64,000 nucleotides of DNA. Origin: CAVXNP01 sp963763305 (GTDB lineage: Bacteria > Pseudomonadota > Gammaproteobacteria > Xanthomonadales > Rhodanobacteraceae). The DNA is taken from NCBI GenBank assembly GCA_963763305.1, contig CAVXNP010000001.1, forward strand, positions 2,046,001-2,110,000, read 5' to 3'. Shown one piece after another: positions 1 through 8,786 of this stretch. Within the stretch, counting starts at the first letter, position 1. Every line of letters starts with the position of its first letter. The notes beneath the pieces were generated by a model. That model saw only the letters and a list, made by a program, of their open reading frames with translations, ran no database searches and was not told where the DNA came from. A program made the translations under genes and the position numbers.

Positions 1-255
1 TTGCGCCTGTGCGCGCTGGTGTTCATCGCGCTGCGCTTCCGCTCGCGCATCCGTTTCTTTCCGATGTGGCAGCAGACCCTGGCGGTACTTGCGCTGCTGC
101 TGAACGACCGGATCCTGCTGACCATGGTGCGGGTGTTCGCCGGCGAGTCGCTGCCGCCTGCGCTGTGGTGGGCATCGCCGTTCGTGGCGGCGGCGCTGTG
201 GCCGTTCCTGTTCCTGTTGCTGGACGACCTGCGCATGCGCCTGCGCCTGCAATGA
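1..255 (+). CDS. mreD: rod shape-determining protein MreD, C-terminal part
   Basis: This is the 3' end of a gene that begins before the window. The visible 84 residues are hydrophobic, with two or three membrane segments and a basic tail ending in RMRLRLQ, as in MreD. MreD is an inner-membrane part of the elongasome that links MreB/MreC to PBP2 and RodA. The stop codon lies one base before the ATG of the PBP2 gene, so the two are almost certainly co-transcribed. The family call rests mainly on hydrophobicity and the conserved mreD-mrdA-rodA order. Confidence 0.8.
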   Translation: MRLCALVFIALRFRSRIRFFPMWQQTLAVLALLLNDRILLTMVRVFAGESLPPALWWASPFVAAALWPFLFLLLDDLRMRLRLQ

Positions 256-256
256 C

Positions 257-2191
257 ATGAAGCGCCGTCGTTCGATCAAGGACCCGCATGGCGAAAGCGC
301 GCTGTTCCGGCGGCGCGCGCTGGTCGGTTTCGCGCTGATCCTGCTCGGTCTGGTTGCGCTGAGCAGCCGCTTTGTCTTCCTGCAGGTTTTGCACCACGAT
401 GAGTTCGTGACCCGCTCGCAGAACAACCGGGTCAAGCCGCGGGCGATCCCGCCGGCGCGGGGCTTGATCTACGACCGCAACGGCGTGCTGCTGGCCGACA
501 ACGTACCGGCGTTCCGGCTCGAGGTGGTGCCCGAACAGGTGCCGGACATGGACGCGATGCTGGCGCGGATCGGCTCGGTGGTGCCGCTGGACGCGGACGA
601 CATCGCCGACTTCCGCAAGCAGCTCAGGCAGAGCCGGCGCTTCGAGAGCGTGCCGCTGAAACTGCACCTGTCCGAGGACGACATCGATCGTTTCGCGATC
701 AACCGCTGGCGCTTTCCGGGCGTCGACGTGGTGCCCTACCTGACCCGCCGCTATCCCTATGGCGACCTGTTCGCGCACGTGATCGGCTATGTCGGCCGGA
801 TCGATCCGAGCGAGCTGGCGCGACTGGATCCGGCGCGCTACAAGGGCACCAGCCACGTCGGACGCAGCGGCCTGGAGCGCTCCTACGAGGACATCCTGCA
901 CGGCACGCCCGGCTACGAGCTGGTCGAGGTCAATGCCGACGGCCGCACCCAGCGGGTGCTGGAGACCCATGCCGCGATCCCGGGCAAGAACCTGTACCTG
1001 TCGCTGGACGTGCGCATACAGAAGGCGGCGGCCGAGGCTTTCGAGGGGCGCGCCGGGGCGGCGGTGGCGATCGATCCGCGCAACGGGCAGGTGCTGGCGA
1101 TGGTCAGCGTGCCCAGCTTCGATCCCAACCTGTTCGTCAACGGAATCAGCCAGACCGACTACAGCGCGCTGACCCAGTCGCCCTACAAGCCGCTGTACAA
1201 CCGTGCCCTGCGCGGCGTCTATCCGCCCGGTTCCACGGTCAAGCCGCTGATCGGCCTGGCTGGACTCGAGTACGGCCTGCGCACGCCCGAGGACACGGTG
1301 ATGTCCACCGGCGTGTTCTACATTCCCGGGCAGCAGCGCGGCTATCGCGACGACCAGCGCGGCGGCGCCGGCCGGGTCGACCTGCGCCAGGCGATCGCGC
1401 AATCGGTCAACACCTACTTCTACAAGCTGGCGCTGGACATGGGCATCGACCGGCTGGCCGAGTACATGGGCAAGCTCGGTTTCGGCAAGCCGACCGGGAT
1501 CGACCTGATCGGCGAGTCCAGTGGCGTGCTGCCTTCGCGCGAGTGGAAGTCGGAGCATTCGCGCGAGCCGTGGTATCCCGGCGAAACAGTCATCGCCGGC
1601 ATCGGCCAGGGCTACTGGGCGGTTACCCCGCTGCAGCTGGCGCATGCCATCGCCACCTTCGCCGGCCACGGCGTGCCGTACACCCCACGGCTGGTGATGG
1701 CCACCCAGGCCAACGTGGACGGCCCGCGCCAGCCCCTGCCGCATCCGCCCAGCGGACCCAGCATCATCAGCAAGCCGGGAGACTGGACCGCGGTGAACGA
1801 GGGCATGCAGGAGGTGATGTATGGCGCCCGCGGTACCGGGCGCGCACTGACCGAGGGATTCCCCTACCGGCTGGCCGGCAAGAGCGGCACCGCCGAACGT
1901 TATTCGCGCACCAGCAACGCCTATGACGACCGCACCAACCTGGCCTACCTGGCCAGCCGCAACCGCGCCTGGTTCGAGGCTTTCACGCCGGCGGAGAATC
2001 CGCGCATCGCCGCGGTGGCCATGCTCGAAGCCGGTGCTTGGGGCGCGTCGGAGGCTGGCCCGATCGTGCGCAGGATGCTCGATGCCTGGGTGATGGGCGA
2101 GAACCCGCCGCAGGCGTCGCCGACGGCCGGCGCCACCGCGCCCCGGGCGTCCGTCGAAAGCGCCGCGCCCAGCCACGGAGACACGCCATGA
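257..2191 (+). CDS. mrdA: penicillin-binding protein 2 (elongation transpeptidase)
   Basis: A 644-residue class B PBP that crosslinks peptidoglycan during cell elongation with RodA. A short basic N-terminus is followed by a membrane anchor at about residues 22-43, the PBP dimerisation domain (about 60-230), then the transpeptidase domain. Active-site motifs are all present: STVK with nucleophile Ser326, SVN at 383-385 and KSGT from Lys542. Length matches the family. The ATG follows the mreD stop directly, and its TGA overlaps the rodA ATG (ATGA), which indicates translational coupling. The last 30 or so residues are a Pro/Ala/Ser-rich tail. This is a target of beta-lactams such as mecillinam in other bacteria. 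Confidence 0.97.
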   Translation: MKRRRSIKDPHGESALFRRRALVGFALILLGLVALSSRFVFLQVLHHDEFVTRSQNNRVKPRAIPPARGLIYDRNGVLLADNVPAFRLEVVPEQVPDMDAMLARIGSVVPLDADDIADFRKQLRQSRRFESVPLKLHLSEDDIDRFAINRWRFPGVDVVPYLTRRYPYGDLFAHVIGYVGRIDPSELARLDPARYKGTSHVGRSGLERSYEDILHGTPGYELVEVNADGRTQRVLETHAAIPGKNLYLSLDVRIQKAAAEAFEGRAGAAVAIDPRNGQVLAMVSVPSFDPNLFVNGISQTDYSALTQSPYKPLYNRALRGVYPPGSTVKPLIGLAGLEYGLRTPEDTVMSTGVFYIPGQQRGYRDDQRGGAGRVDLRQAIAQSVNTYFYKLALDMGIDRLAEYMGKLGFGKPTGIDLIGESSGVLPSREWKSEHSREPWYPGETVIAGIGQGYWAVTPLQLAHAIATFAGHGVPYTPRLVMATQANVDGPRQPLPHPPSGPSIISKPGDWTAVNEGMQEVMYGARGTGRALTEGFPYRLAGKSGTAERYSRTSNAYDDRTNLAYLASRNRAWFEAFTPAENPRIAAVAMLEAGAWGASEAGPIVRRMLDAWVMGENPPQASPTAGATAPRASVESAAPSHGDTP

Positions 2192-3303
2192 TCGCCGGCC
2201 TGAGCATGCGCATGCGTCGTTTCGTGCGTCGCATCCTGACCCGGCCGCGGATCGACCTGCCGCTGGCGTTCGGCCTGTTGCTGCTGGCCGGGATCGGCCT
2301 GGTCACCCTGTACAGCGCCGGCGGCGCAGACATGCGGCTGGTCGGCGGCCAGGCCGCGCGCTTCGTGCTGGGGGGGGCGTTGTTGCTGCTGGTGTCGCGC
2401 ATTCCGCCGACCCTGCTGCGCACCTGGACGCCCTGGCTTTACGCGATCAGCACCGGATTGCTGGTGCTGGTGGCGATCCTGGGCGAGGGCCGCGGCGCCT
2501 ATCGCTGGCTGGATCTGGGCGTGATGCGTTTCCAGCCGTCCGAACTGCTGAAGCTGACCATGCCGATGATGGTCGCCTGGTACCTGCACCCGCGGCAGCT
2601 GCCGCCGAGCTGGAAGGACATGGCGGCGGTGGGCCTGCTGATCGCGGTCCCCGCCGGCCTGATCGCCGAGCAGCCGGACCTGGGCACCGCGCTGCTGGTG
2701 ACCGCCGCCGGCGCCTTCGCGCTGTTTCTGGCCGGCGTGTCCTGGTGGCGCATCGGCGCACTGGCGGCCGCGGGCGCGGCGATGATCCCGGTCGGCTGGC
2801 ATTTCATGCACCAGTACCAGCGCGATCGCGTGCTGACCCTGCTCAATCCCGAATCCGACCCGCTGGGCAACGGCTGGCACATCATCCAGTCGCAGATCGC
2901 GGTCGGCTCCGGCGGCATTTTCGGCAAGGGTTGGCAGCACGGCACGCAGTCGCGGCTGGAGTTCCTGCCCGAGCACACCACCGACTTCATCTTCGCCGTG
3001 TTCTCCGAAGAGTTCGGCCTGCTCGGGGTGGTCGGGCTGCTGGCGCTGTATGCCTTCATCATCGGTCGCTGCCTGTGGATCGCCATGGAGGCGCGCGATA
3101 CCTACTCGCGGTTGCTGGCCGGTGCCATCGGCATGAGCTTTTTCGTCTACGTGTTCGTCAACGGCGGCATGATCGCCGGCATGCTGCCGGTGGTCGGCGT
3201 GCCGCTGCCGTTCATCAGCTACGGCGGCACCTCGGCGGTCAGCCTGCTGATCGGCTTCGGCGTGCTGATGTCGATCCACGCCAACCGCAAGATGCACGAA
3301 TGA
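2188..3303 (+). CDS. rodA: rod shape-determining protein RodA (SEDS glycosyltransferase)
   Basis: A 371-residue polytopic inner-membrane protein of the SEDS family, the lipid II glycosyltransferase partner of PBP2. It has about ten membrane segments. The signature block EFLPEHTTDFIFAVFSEE lies near residues 255-275, and a conserved GVPLPFISYGGTS stretch sits close to the end, as in RodA/FtsW. The ATG at 2188 overlaps the PBP2 stop (ATGA). An in-frame extension to 2038 is open but lies inside mrdA and is not needed. Position after mrdA identifies it as RodA rather than FtsW. Confidence 0.96.
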   Translation: MIAGLSMRMRRFVRRILTRPRIDLPLAFGLLLLAGIGLVTLYSAGGADMRLVGGQAARFVLGGALLLLVSRIPPTLLRTWTPWLYAISTGLLVLVAILGEGRGAYRWLDLGVMRFQPSELLKLTMPMMVAWYLHPRQLPPSWKDMAAVGLLIAVPAGLIAEQPDLGTALLVTAAGAFALFLAGVSWWRIGALAAAGAAMIPVGWHFMHQYQRDRVLTLLNPESDPLGNGWHIIQSQIAVGSGGIFGKGWQHGTQSRLEFLPEHTTDFIFAVFSEEFGLLGVVGLLALYAFIIGRCLWIAMEARDTYSRLLAGAIGMSFFVYVFVNGGMIAGMLPVVGVPLPFISYGGTSAVSLLIGFGVLMSIHANRKMHE

Positions 3304-3362
3304 ACCATCCGGCTGCCGTTCCGCGTGCGGGTCCCGCGCGACCCCATGCTAGGCTTTGCCCG

Positions 3363-4409
3363 ATGTCGATCATCCCCCTGAACACCCTCGACTTTCCCCG
3401 TCGTCGCCGCACCGCCGCCCGGCGCCTGGTCGTGCGCGTCGCGGCCGTCGCTCCTGGCGGCTTTGCTGAGCTGCCCGCTGCTGGCGCGCAGACCCATCCG
3501 GGCCAGGCCGAGCTGGTGCGCGAGGTGGCGCACGACACCGGCAAGGATCCGGCCGCCCTGAACGCCCTGCTGGATGGCGCCGCCAAGCAGCAGAGCATCC
3601 TCGACGCGATCAGCCGCCCGGCCGAGGGCAAGCCGTGGAAGGACTACCGGCCGATCTTCCTCACCGACAAGCGCATCGAAGGCGGCATCGCCTTCTACCG
3701 CGAGCACCGCCAGTTGCTCGATCAGATCGGCCGGCAATACGGCGTGGCGCCGGAATACATCGTGGCGATCCTGGGCGTGGAAACCTTCTACGGGCGCAAC
3801 ACCGGCAGTTACAAGGTGCTCGATGCGCTGGTCACGCTGGGCCTGTATTACCCGCCGCGGGCACCGTTCTTCCGCGAGCAGCTCAAGGTGCTGCTGGAGC
3901 TGCCGGGCAACCAGCTGGGCGGTCCGCTGGACAGCCTCACCGGTTCGTACGCCGGGGCGCAGGGCTGGGGCCAGTTCATGCCCAGCAGCATCCGCGACTT
4001 CGCCGTCGACCAGGACCACGACGGCCGCATCGACCTGCAGCAGTCGCTGCCGGACATCCTCGGCAGCGTGGCGCACTACTTCGCCGAACATGGCTGGGTC
4101 AGCGGCGGCCCGGTAGCCCTGCCGGCGCAGCCCGATGCCGCGCCGCGCCCGTTGCAGGTGGAGGACACCCTGCCGCACTGGCCGCTGGAACAGCTCGAGG
4201 CGTGGGGCTACGCGCCGCTGCAGCCGATGCCGGCCGATCTTCCCGCCAGCGTGCAGACCCTGCAGGGTGCGCGCGGCCCGGAATACTGGTTCACCTTCCA
4301 GAACTTCTACGTGATCACCCGTTACAACCGCAGCCCGTTGTACGCGATGGCGGTGCATCAGCTGGCCCAGGCCATCGCCCAGGGCGCCGCCGGGACCGAC
4401 ACCGAGTGA
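3363..4409 (+). CDS. mltB: lytic murein transglycosylase B
   Basis: A 348-residue MltB-type lytic transglycosylase (SLT_2) that cleaves glycan strands to 1,6-anhydro-MurNAc ends in the periplasm. The catalytic glutamate is Glu140 in GVETFYGR. AQGWGQFMPSS and an Asp-rich DQDHDGRIDL loop that resembles a calcium-binding site follow, as in E. coli Slt35. The ATG at 3363 is the best start, but the predicted N-terminus (Arg-rich, then VVRVAAVAPGGFAELPAAGA) is a poor signal peptide. A much better hydrophobic stretch, LLAALLSCPLLAR, is encoded over the same bases in the +1 frame, so there may be indels in the leader. The stop overlaps rlpA. Confidence 0.92.
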   Translation: MSIIPLNTLDFPRRRRTAARRLVVRVAAVAPGGFAELPAAGAQTHPGQAELVREVAHDTGKDPAALNALLDGAAKQQSILDAISRPAEGKPWKDYRPIFLTDKRIEGGIAFYREHRQLLDQIGRQYGVAPEYIVAILGVETFYGRNTGSYKVLDALVTLGLYYPPRAPFFREQLKVLLELPGNQLGGPLDSLTGSYAGAQGWGQFMPSSIRDFAVDQDHDGRIDLQQSLPDILGSVAHYFAEHGWVSGGPVALPAQPDAAPRPLQVEDTLPHWPLEQLEAWGYAPLQPMPADLPASVQTLQGARGPEYWFTFQNFYVITRYNRSPLYAMAVHQLAQAIAQGAAGTDTE

Positions 4410-5344
4410 TGCGCGGGCGTGTCTGGCTGCTGCTGGCACTGGCCCTGCTGCTGGCCGGCTGCGGCAGTTCGCGGCCGCGGCCCGGGCACGGCCACGCCGC
4501 CGGCCGGACGCGCAGCGTGCCGGCGGCCCGTGGCGGCGGGGTCGACGACGACATCAGTCGCTCGCAGGACCGGCGCTACCGCGACAGTCATGACAGCGTG
4601 CCGACCGGCCCGCTGGACATCAGCAAGCTGGTCGAGCCGGTACCGAAGGTCGAGCCGCGTTCGCTGTACGGCAACAAGTCGCCCTACACGGTGCTGGGCA
4701 AGACCTACCGCGTGCTGCCCAGCGCCCACGGCTACCACGAGCGCGGCATCGCCTCGTTCTACGGCAACAAGTTCAACGGCTACAAGACCTCCAGCCTCGA
4801 AACCTACGACATGTACCAGTTCAGCGCGGCGCACAAGACGCTGCCGCTGCCCAGCTACGCCCGGGTCACCAACCTGGACAACGGCAAGAGCGTGGTGGTG
4901 CGCATCAACGACCGCGGCCCGTTCCATCCCGGCCGCATCATCGATCTGTCCTATGCCGCGGCGGTCAAGATCGGTGTCTGGCCCAAAGGCACCGGGCGGG
5001 TCGAGGTGCGCGCGATCGATCCGGCCGAAGGCGAACCGGACGCGGCAGCCGCAGCGTCCGCCGCCGGGCCCGGGGAACTGCCGGCCGCCGGCACGGTCCC
5101 AGTGACCAGCCCGGGGATCTACCTGCAGGTCGGTGCCTTTGCCGACCGGGACAACGCCGAGCGGCTGGCGCGGCGGTTGCGCGCGGCCGACCTGGGCCCG
5201 GTGCGCCTGCTCGACGGCATCAGCGGCGGGCGCCCGGTACGCCGCGTGCAGGTCGGCCCCTTCGCCGATATCGACCGGGCCGACCAGGCGTCGGCTCGAA
5301 TCGAGGACCTGGGCCTGCCGCGGCCGCAGCTCGCGGTAGACTGA
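4409..5344 (+). CDS. rlpA: septal ring lytic transglycosylase RlpA family lipoprotein
   Basis: A 311-residue outer-membrane lipoprotein. The leader RGRVWLLLALALLLAGC carries a lipobox with lipidated Cys18. A double-psi beta-barrel domain spans roughly residues 110-200 (GIASFYGNKFNGYKTSS ... NGKSVVVRINDRGPFHPGRIIDLS). A C-terminal SPOR domain starts near residue 235 (YLQVGAFADRDNAERLARRL) and binds denuded glycan. RlpA of Pseudomonas cleaves such glycan; activity here is inferred. The ATG overlaps the mltB stop by one base, so the two murein hydrolases are co-translated. Confidence 0.93.
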   Translation: MRGRVWLLLALALLLAGCGSSRPRPGHGHAAGRTRSVPAARGGGVDDDISRSQDRRYRDSHDSVPTGPLDISKLVEPVPKVEPRSLYGNKSPYTVLGKTYRVLPSAHGYHERGIASFYGNKFNGYKTSSLETYDMYQFSAAHKTLPLPSYARVTNLDNGKSVVVRINDRGPFHPGRIIDLSYAAAVKIGVWPKGTGRVEVRAIDPAEGEPDAAAAASAAGPGELPAAGTVPVTSPGIYLQVGAFADRDNAERLARRLRAADLGPVRLLDGISGGRPVRRVQVGPFADIDRADQASARIEDLGLPRPQLAVD

Positions 5345-5403
5345 GCGATGTTTTCCCCGTCGGCGCACCGGGTGCCGGCCCCATGACTGGACAGACCATC
5401 ACG

Positions 5404-6651
5404 ATGAACCTATTCCGCCGTACCCTTTCCGTTCTCGCCACGGCCGCCCTGGTCGCCGGCACCGCCATGGCGCAGCAGCCGGCCGCGCAGCCGAGCGTGC
5501 CGCGCCCGGTGGTGCCCGAGGCGCCGGTGCCGCCGCCGCCGGACGTCGACGCCAAGAGCTGGGTGCTGATGGACTACGCCACCGGGCAGATCCTGGCGTC
5601 GAAGAACCCGGACGAGCGGGTCGAGCCTGCCTCGATCACCAAGATCATGACCGACTATGTGGTCTCGGCCGAGGTGTCGCACGGCAAGGTGCACATGACC
5701 GATCCGGTCACCATCAGCGAGAACGCCTGGCGCGGCGGTGGCGCCGGGACCGACGGTTCCACCAGCTTCCTGAAGGTGCACAGCCAGGTGCCGCTGAAGG
5801 ACCTGCTGTACGGCATGATCATCCAGTCCGGCAACGATGCGGCGATTGCCCTGGCCGAGCACACCGCCGGCTCCGAGGACGCCTTCGCCAACCTGATGAA
5901 TGCCTACGCCAAGCAGCTGGGCATGACCAACTCCAACTTCCGCAATGCCTCGGGCTACCCGATCGAGGACCACTACACCACCGCGCGCGACATCGCGATC
6001 CTCTCGCGCGCGCTGATCCACGATTTTCCGGAAGACTACGCCATTTCCGCGATCAAGCAGTTCGAGTGGAACGGCATCAAGCAGGGCAACCGCAACACCC
6101 TGCTGTGGCGCGATCCCAGCGTCGACGGCATCAAGACAGGCCACACCTCGGCGGCCGGCTACTGCCTGGCCGCCTCGGCCAAGCGCGGCGACTCGCGCAT
6201 GATCGCCATCGTGATGGGCGCCAGCAGCGAGAAGGCCCGCGCCGACTCGGCCATGGCCCTGCTCAACTACGGTTTCCGCTTCTACGAGACCCACCGGCTC
6301 TACGAGGCCGGCAAGGCGCTGGCCAACCCGAAGCTGTGGAAGGGTCAGGCCGACCAGTTGCCGATCGGCGTGAACGAGGCGGTCGAAGTCACCGTCAAGC
6401 GTGGCCAGTACGACAAGCTCAAGGCGGTGATGGATATCCCCTCGACCCTGATCGCGCCGTTCACCAAGGGCCAGCAGGTCGGCACGCTGCGCATCAGCCT
6501 GGACGGCCAGCCGGTGCAGAACGTGCCGCTGGTGGCGCTGGCCGATGCACCGCAGGGCGGCTTCTTCTCGCGGCTGTGGGACAGCATCATGCTGTGGTTC
6601 CATTCGGACAAGAAAGCCGACGACAGCGCGGCGGCCAAGACGGACAAGTGA
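5404..6651 (+). CDS. dacA: serine-type D-Ala-D-Ala carboxypeptidase (PBP5/6 family)
   Basis: A low-molecular-weight PBP that removes the terminal D-Ala from pentapeptide stems. It has a classical cleaved signal peptide (NLFRRTLSVLATAALVAGTAMA). Counting from this start, the active-site motifs are SITK (Ser77-Lys80), SGN from Ser142 and KTG from Lys244. A C-terminal PBP5-type beta domain precedes an amphipathic, tryptophan-containing tail (FFSRLWDSIMLWF) that anchors the protein to the inner membrane. The ATG at 5404 is chosen because it starts right at the signal peptide; an in-frame ATG at 5383 adds seven residues and cannot be excluded. Confidence 0.95.
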   Translation: MNLFRRTLSVLATAALVAGTAMAQQPAAQPSVPRPVVPEAPVPPPPDVDAKSWVLMDYATGQILASKNPDERVEPASITKIMTDYVVSAEVSHGKVHMTDPVTISENAWRGGGAGTDGSTSFLKVHSQVPLKDLLYGMIIQSGNDAAIALAEHTAGSEDAFANLMNAYAKQLGMTNSNFRNASGYPIEDHYTTARDIAILSRALIHDFPEDYAISAIKQFEWNGIKQGNRNTLLWRDPSVDGIKTGHTSAAGYCLAASAKRGDSRMIAIVMGASSEKARADSAMALLNYGFRFYETHRLYEAGKALANPKLWKGQADQLPIGVNEAVEVTVKRGQYDKLKAVMDIPSTLIAPFTKGQQVGTLRISLDGQPVQNVPLVALADAPQGGFFSRLWDSIMLWFHSDKKADDSAAAKTDK

Positions 6652-6652
6652 C

Positions 6653-6943
6653 GTGAAGGAAATCGACTTCAGCCAGGCGCGGCGCGAGGGCGGCGGGTTC
6701 CAGTTTCCCGGCCAGTTCGAGATCACCGCGGTGGGGCATGCCGACGCCAACCTGCCGCTGCAGGTCCCGCAATTGCTGGAGCGGACCGGACTGAAGGTGC
6801 TGCACGAGAGCGTGCGGCAGCGCCAGTCCGGTGCCGGCAACTACGTGTCGGTCACCATCAGCTTCTTCTGCGAGACCCGGGACGAGTACGACAGCGCGCA
6901 CCACGTGCTGCGGGCCGATCCGGGGATCCGCTACACGCTGTAA
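6653..6943 (+). CDS. ybeD: YbeD/DUF493 family protein
   Basis: A 96-residue cytosolic protein starting with GTG one base after the dacA stop. The core FPGQFEITAVGHADANL and the ending VLRADPGIRYTL are typical of YbeD (DUF493), which has an ACT-like fold and unknown biochemical function. Its place between dacA and lipB is the conserved gammaproteobacterial order. In enterobacteria it is transcribed with dacA. The ATG-initiated reading further upstream lies inside dacA and is not used. Confidence 0.9.
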   Translation: MKEIDFSQARREGGGFQFPGQFEITAVGHADANLPLQVPQLLERTGLKVLHESVRQRQSGAGNYVSVTISFFCETRDEYDSAHHVLRADPGIRYTL

Positions 6944-7091
6944 GGGCAGGGAACGGGGAACAGGACCGGGAGCTTGGGTGGCCGGCAGCCTTTCGCCCCC
7001 GGGCTGTACTTGATTCCCGCCGAAGGTCCCCGACCTCGGGACAGTCCGATCGCCCGTTCGCTGCCGTTCCCCGCTCAACCGCCAGGCCACC

Positions 7092-7760
7092 ATGTCGCTA
7101 CCCCTCAACATCCGCCGCCTCGGTCGCCAGCCCTACCAGGCCACCTGGCGCGCGATGAGTGCCTTCACCGATAACCGCGACGGCAGCGTGGCCGACGAGC
7201 TGTGGCTGCTCGAACACGACCCGGTGTTCACCCTGGGCCAGGCCGGCAAGATGGAACACGTGCTGGCCCCCGGGGAGATTCCGGTGGTGCCGGTCGATCG
7301 CGGCGGCCAGGTCACCTACCACGGCCCCGGGCAGATCGTCGGCTACCCGCTGATCGACCTGCGCCGTGCCGGCGTGGGCGTGCGCGAGCTGGTCCACCGG
7401 ATCGAGCAGGCGATCATCGACACCCTGGCGCACTGGCAGATCCAGGCTGCCCGGCTGGAGGGCGCGCCGGGGGTCTATGTCGACGGCGCCAAGGTGGCCG
7501 CGCTGGGTCTGCGCGTGCGGCGCGGCTGCAGCTTCCACGGGCTGGCCTTCAACGTGGCCATGGACCTGGAGCCGTTCCAGCGGATCAACCCCTGTGGCTA
7601 CAAGGGCTTGGCCGTGACCCAGGTGGTAGACTTGGGCGGTCCCTCGCAGCCGGACACGGTGCAGGACGTGCTGGTAGCTGAATTTTGCCGCCAGTTCGGT
7701 TTCGACCCGGTGCCGGCGCCTCCCGTCCTTCCCGAACTTACCGCTCGCGCAGCGGTCTAG
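7092..7760 (+). CDS. lipB: lipoyl(octanoyl) transferase LipB
   Basis: A 222-residue enzyme that moves octanoate from acyl carrier protein to the lipoyl domains of 2-oxoacid dehydrogenases and the H protein. Hallmarks are LWLLEHDPVFTLGQAG, GGQVTYHGPGQIVGYPLIDLR and the catalytic NPCGYKGLAVTQ cysteine region, with the conserved lysine in DGAKVAALGL. It begins about 150 bases after ybeD. It ends ten bases before lipA, which inserts the sulfurs, so the two steps of de novo lipoate synthesis are encoded together. Confidence 0.97.
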   Translation: MSLPLNIRRLGRQPYQATWRAMSAFTDNRDGSVADELWLLEHDPVFTLGQAGKMEHVLAPGEIPVVPVDRGGQVTYHGPGQIVGYPLIDLRRAGVGVRELVHRIEQAIIDTLAHWQIQAARLEGAPGVYVDGAKVAALGLRVRRGCSFHGLAFNVAMDLEPFQRINPCGYKGLAVTQVVDLGGPSQPDTVQDVLVAEFCRQFGFDPVPAPPVLPELTARAAV

Positions 7761-7770
7761 GCCTTCGTAG

Positions 7771-8778
<1,008 letters not shown>

Positions 8779-8786
8779 GAACGCCC

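Noticed and set aside
23..2176. 717-codon antisense frame opposite PBP2, and similar long antisense frames throughout
   Set aside because: High GC keeps opposite-strand frames open. Their products are Arg/Ala/Gly/His-rich with no domains, and PBP2 on the other strand has all its motifs.
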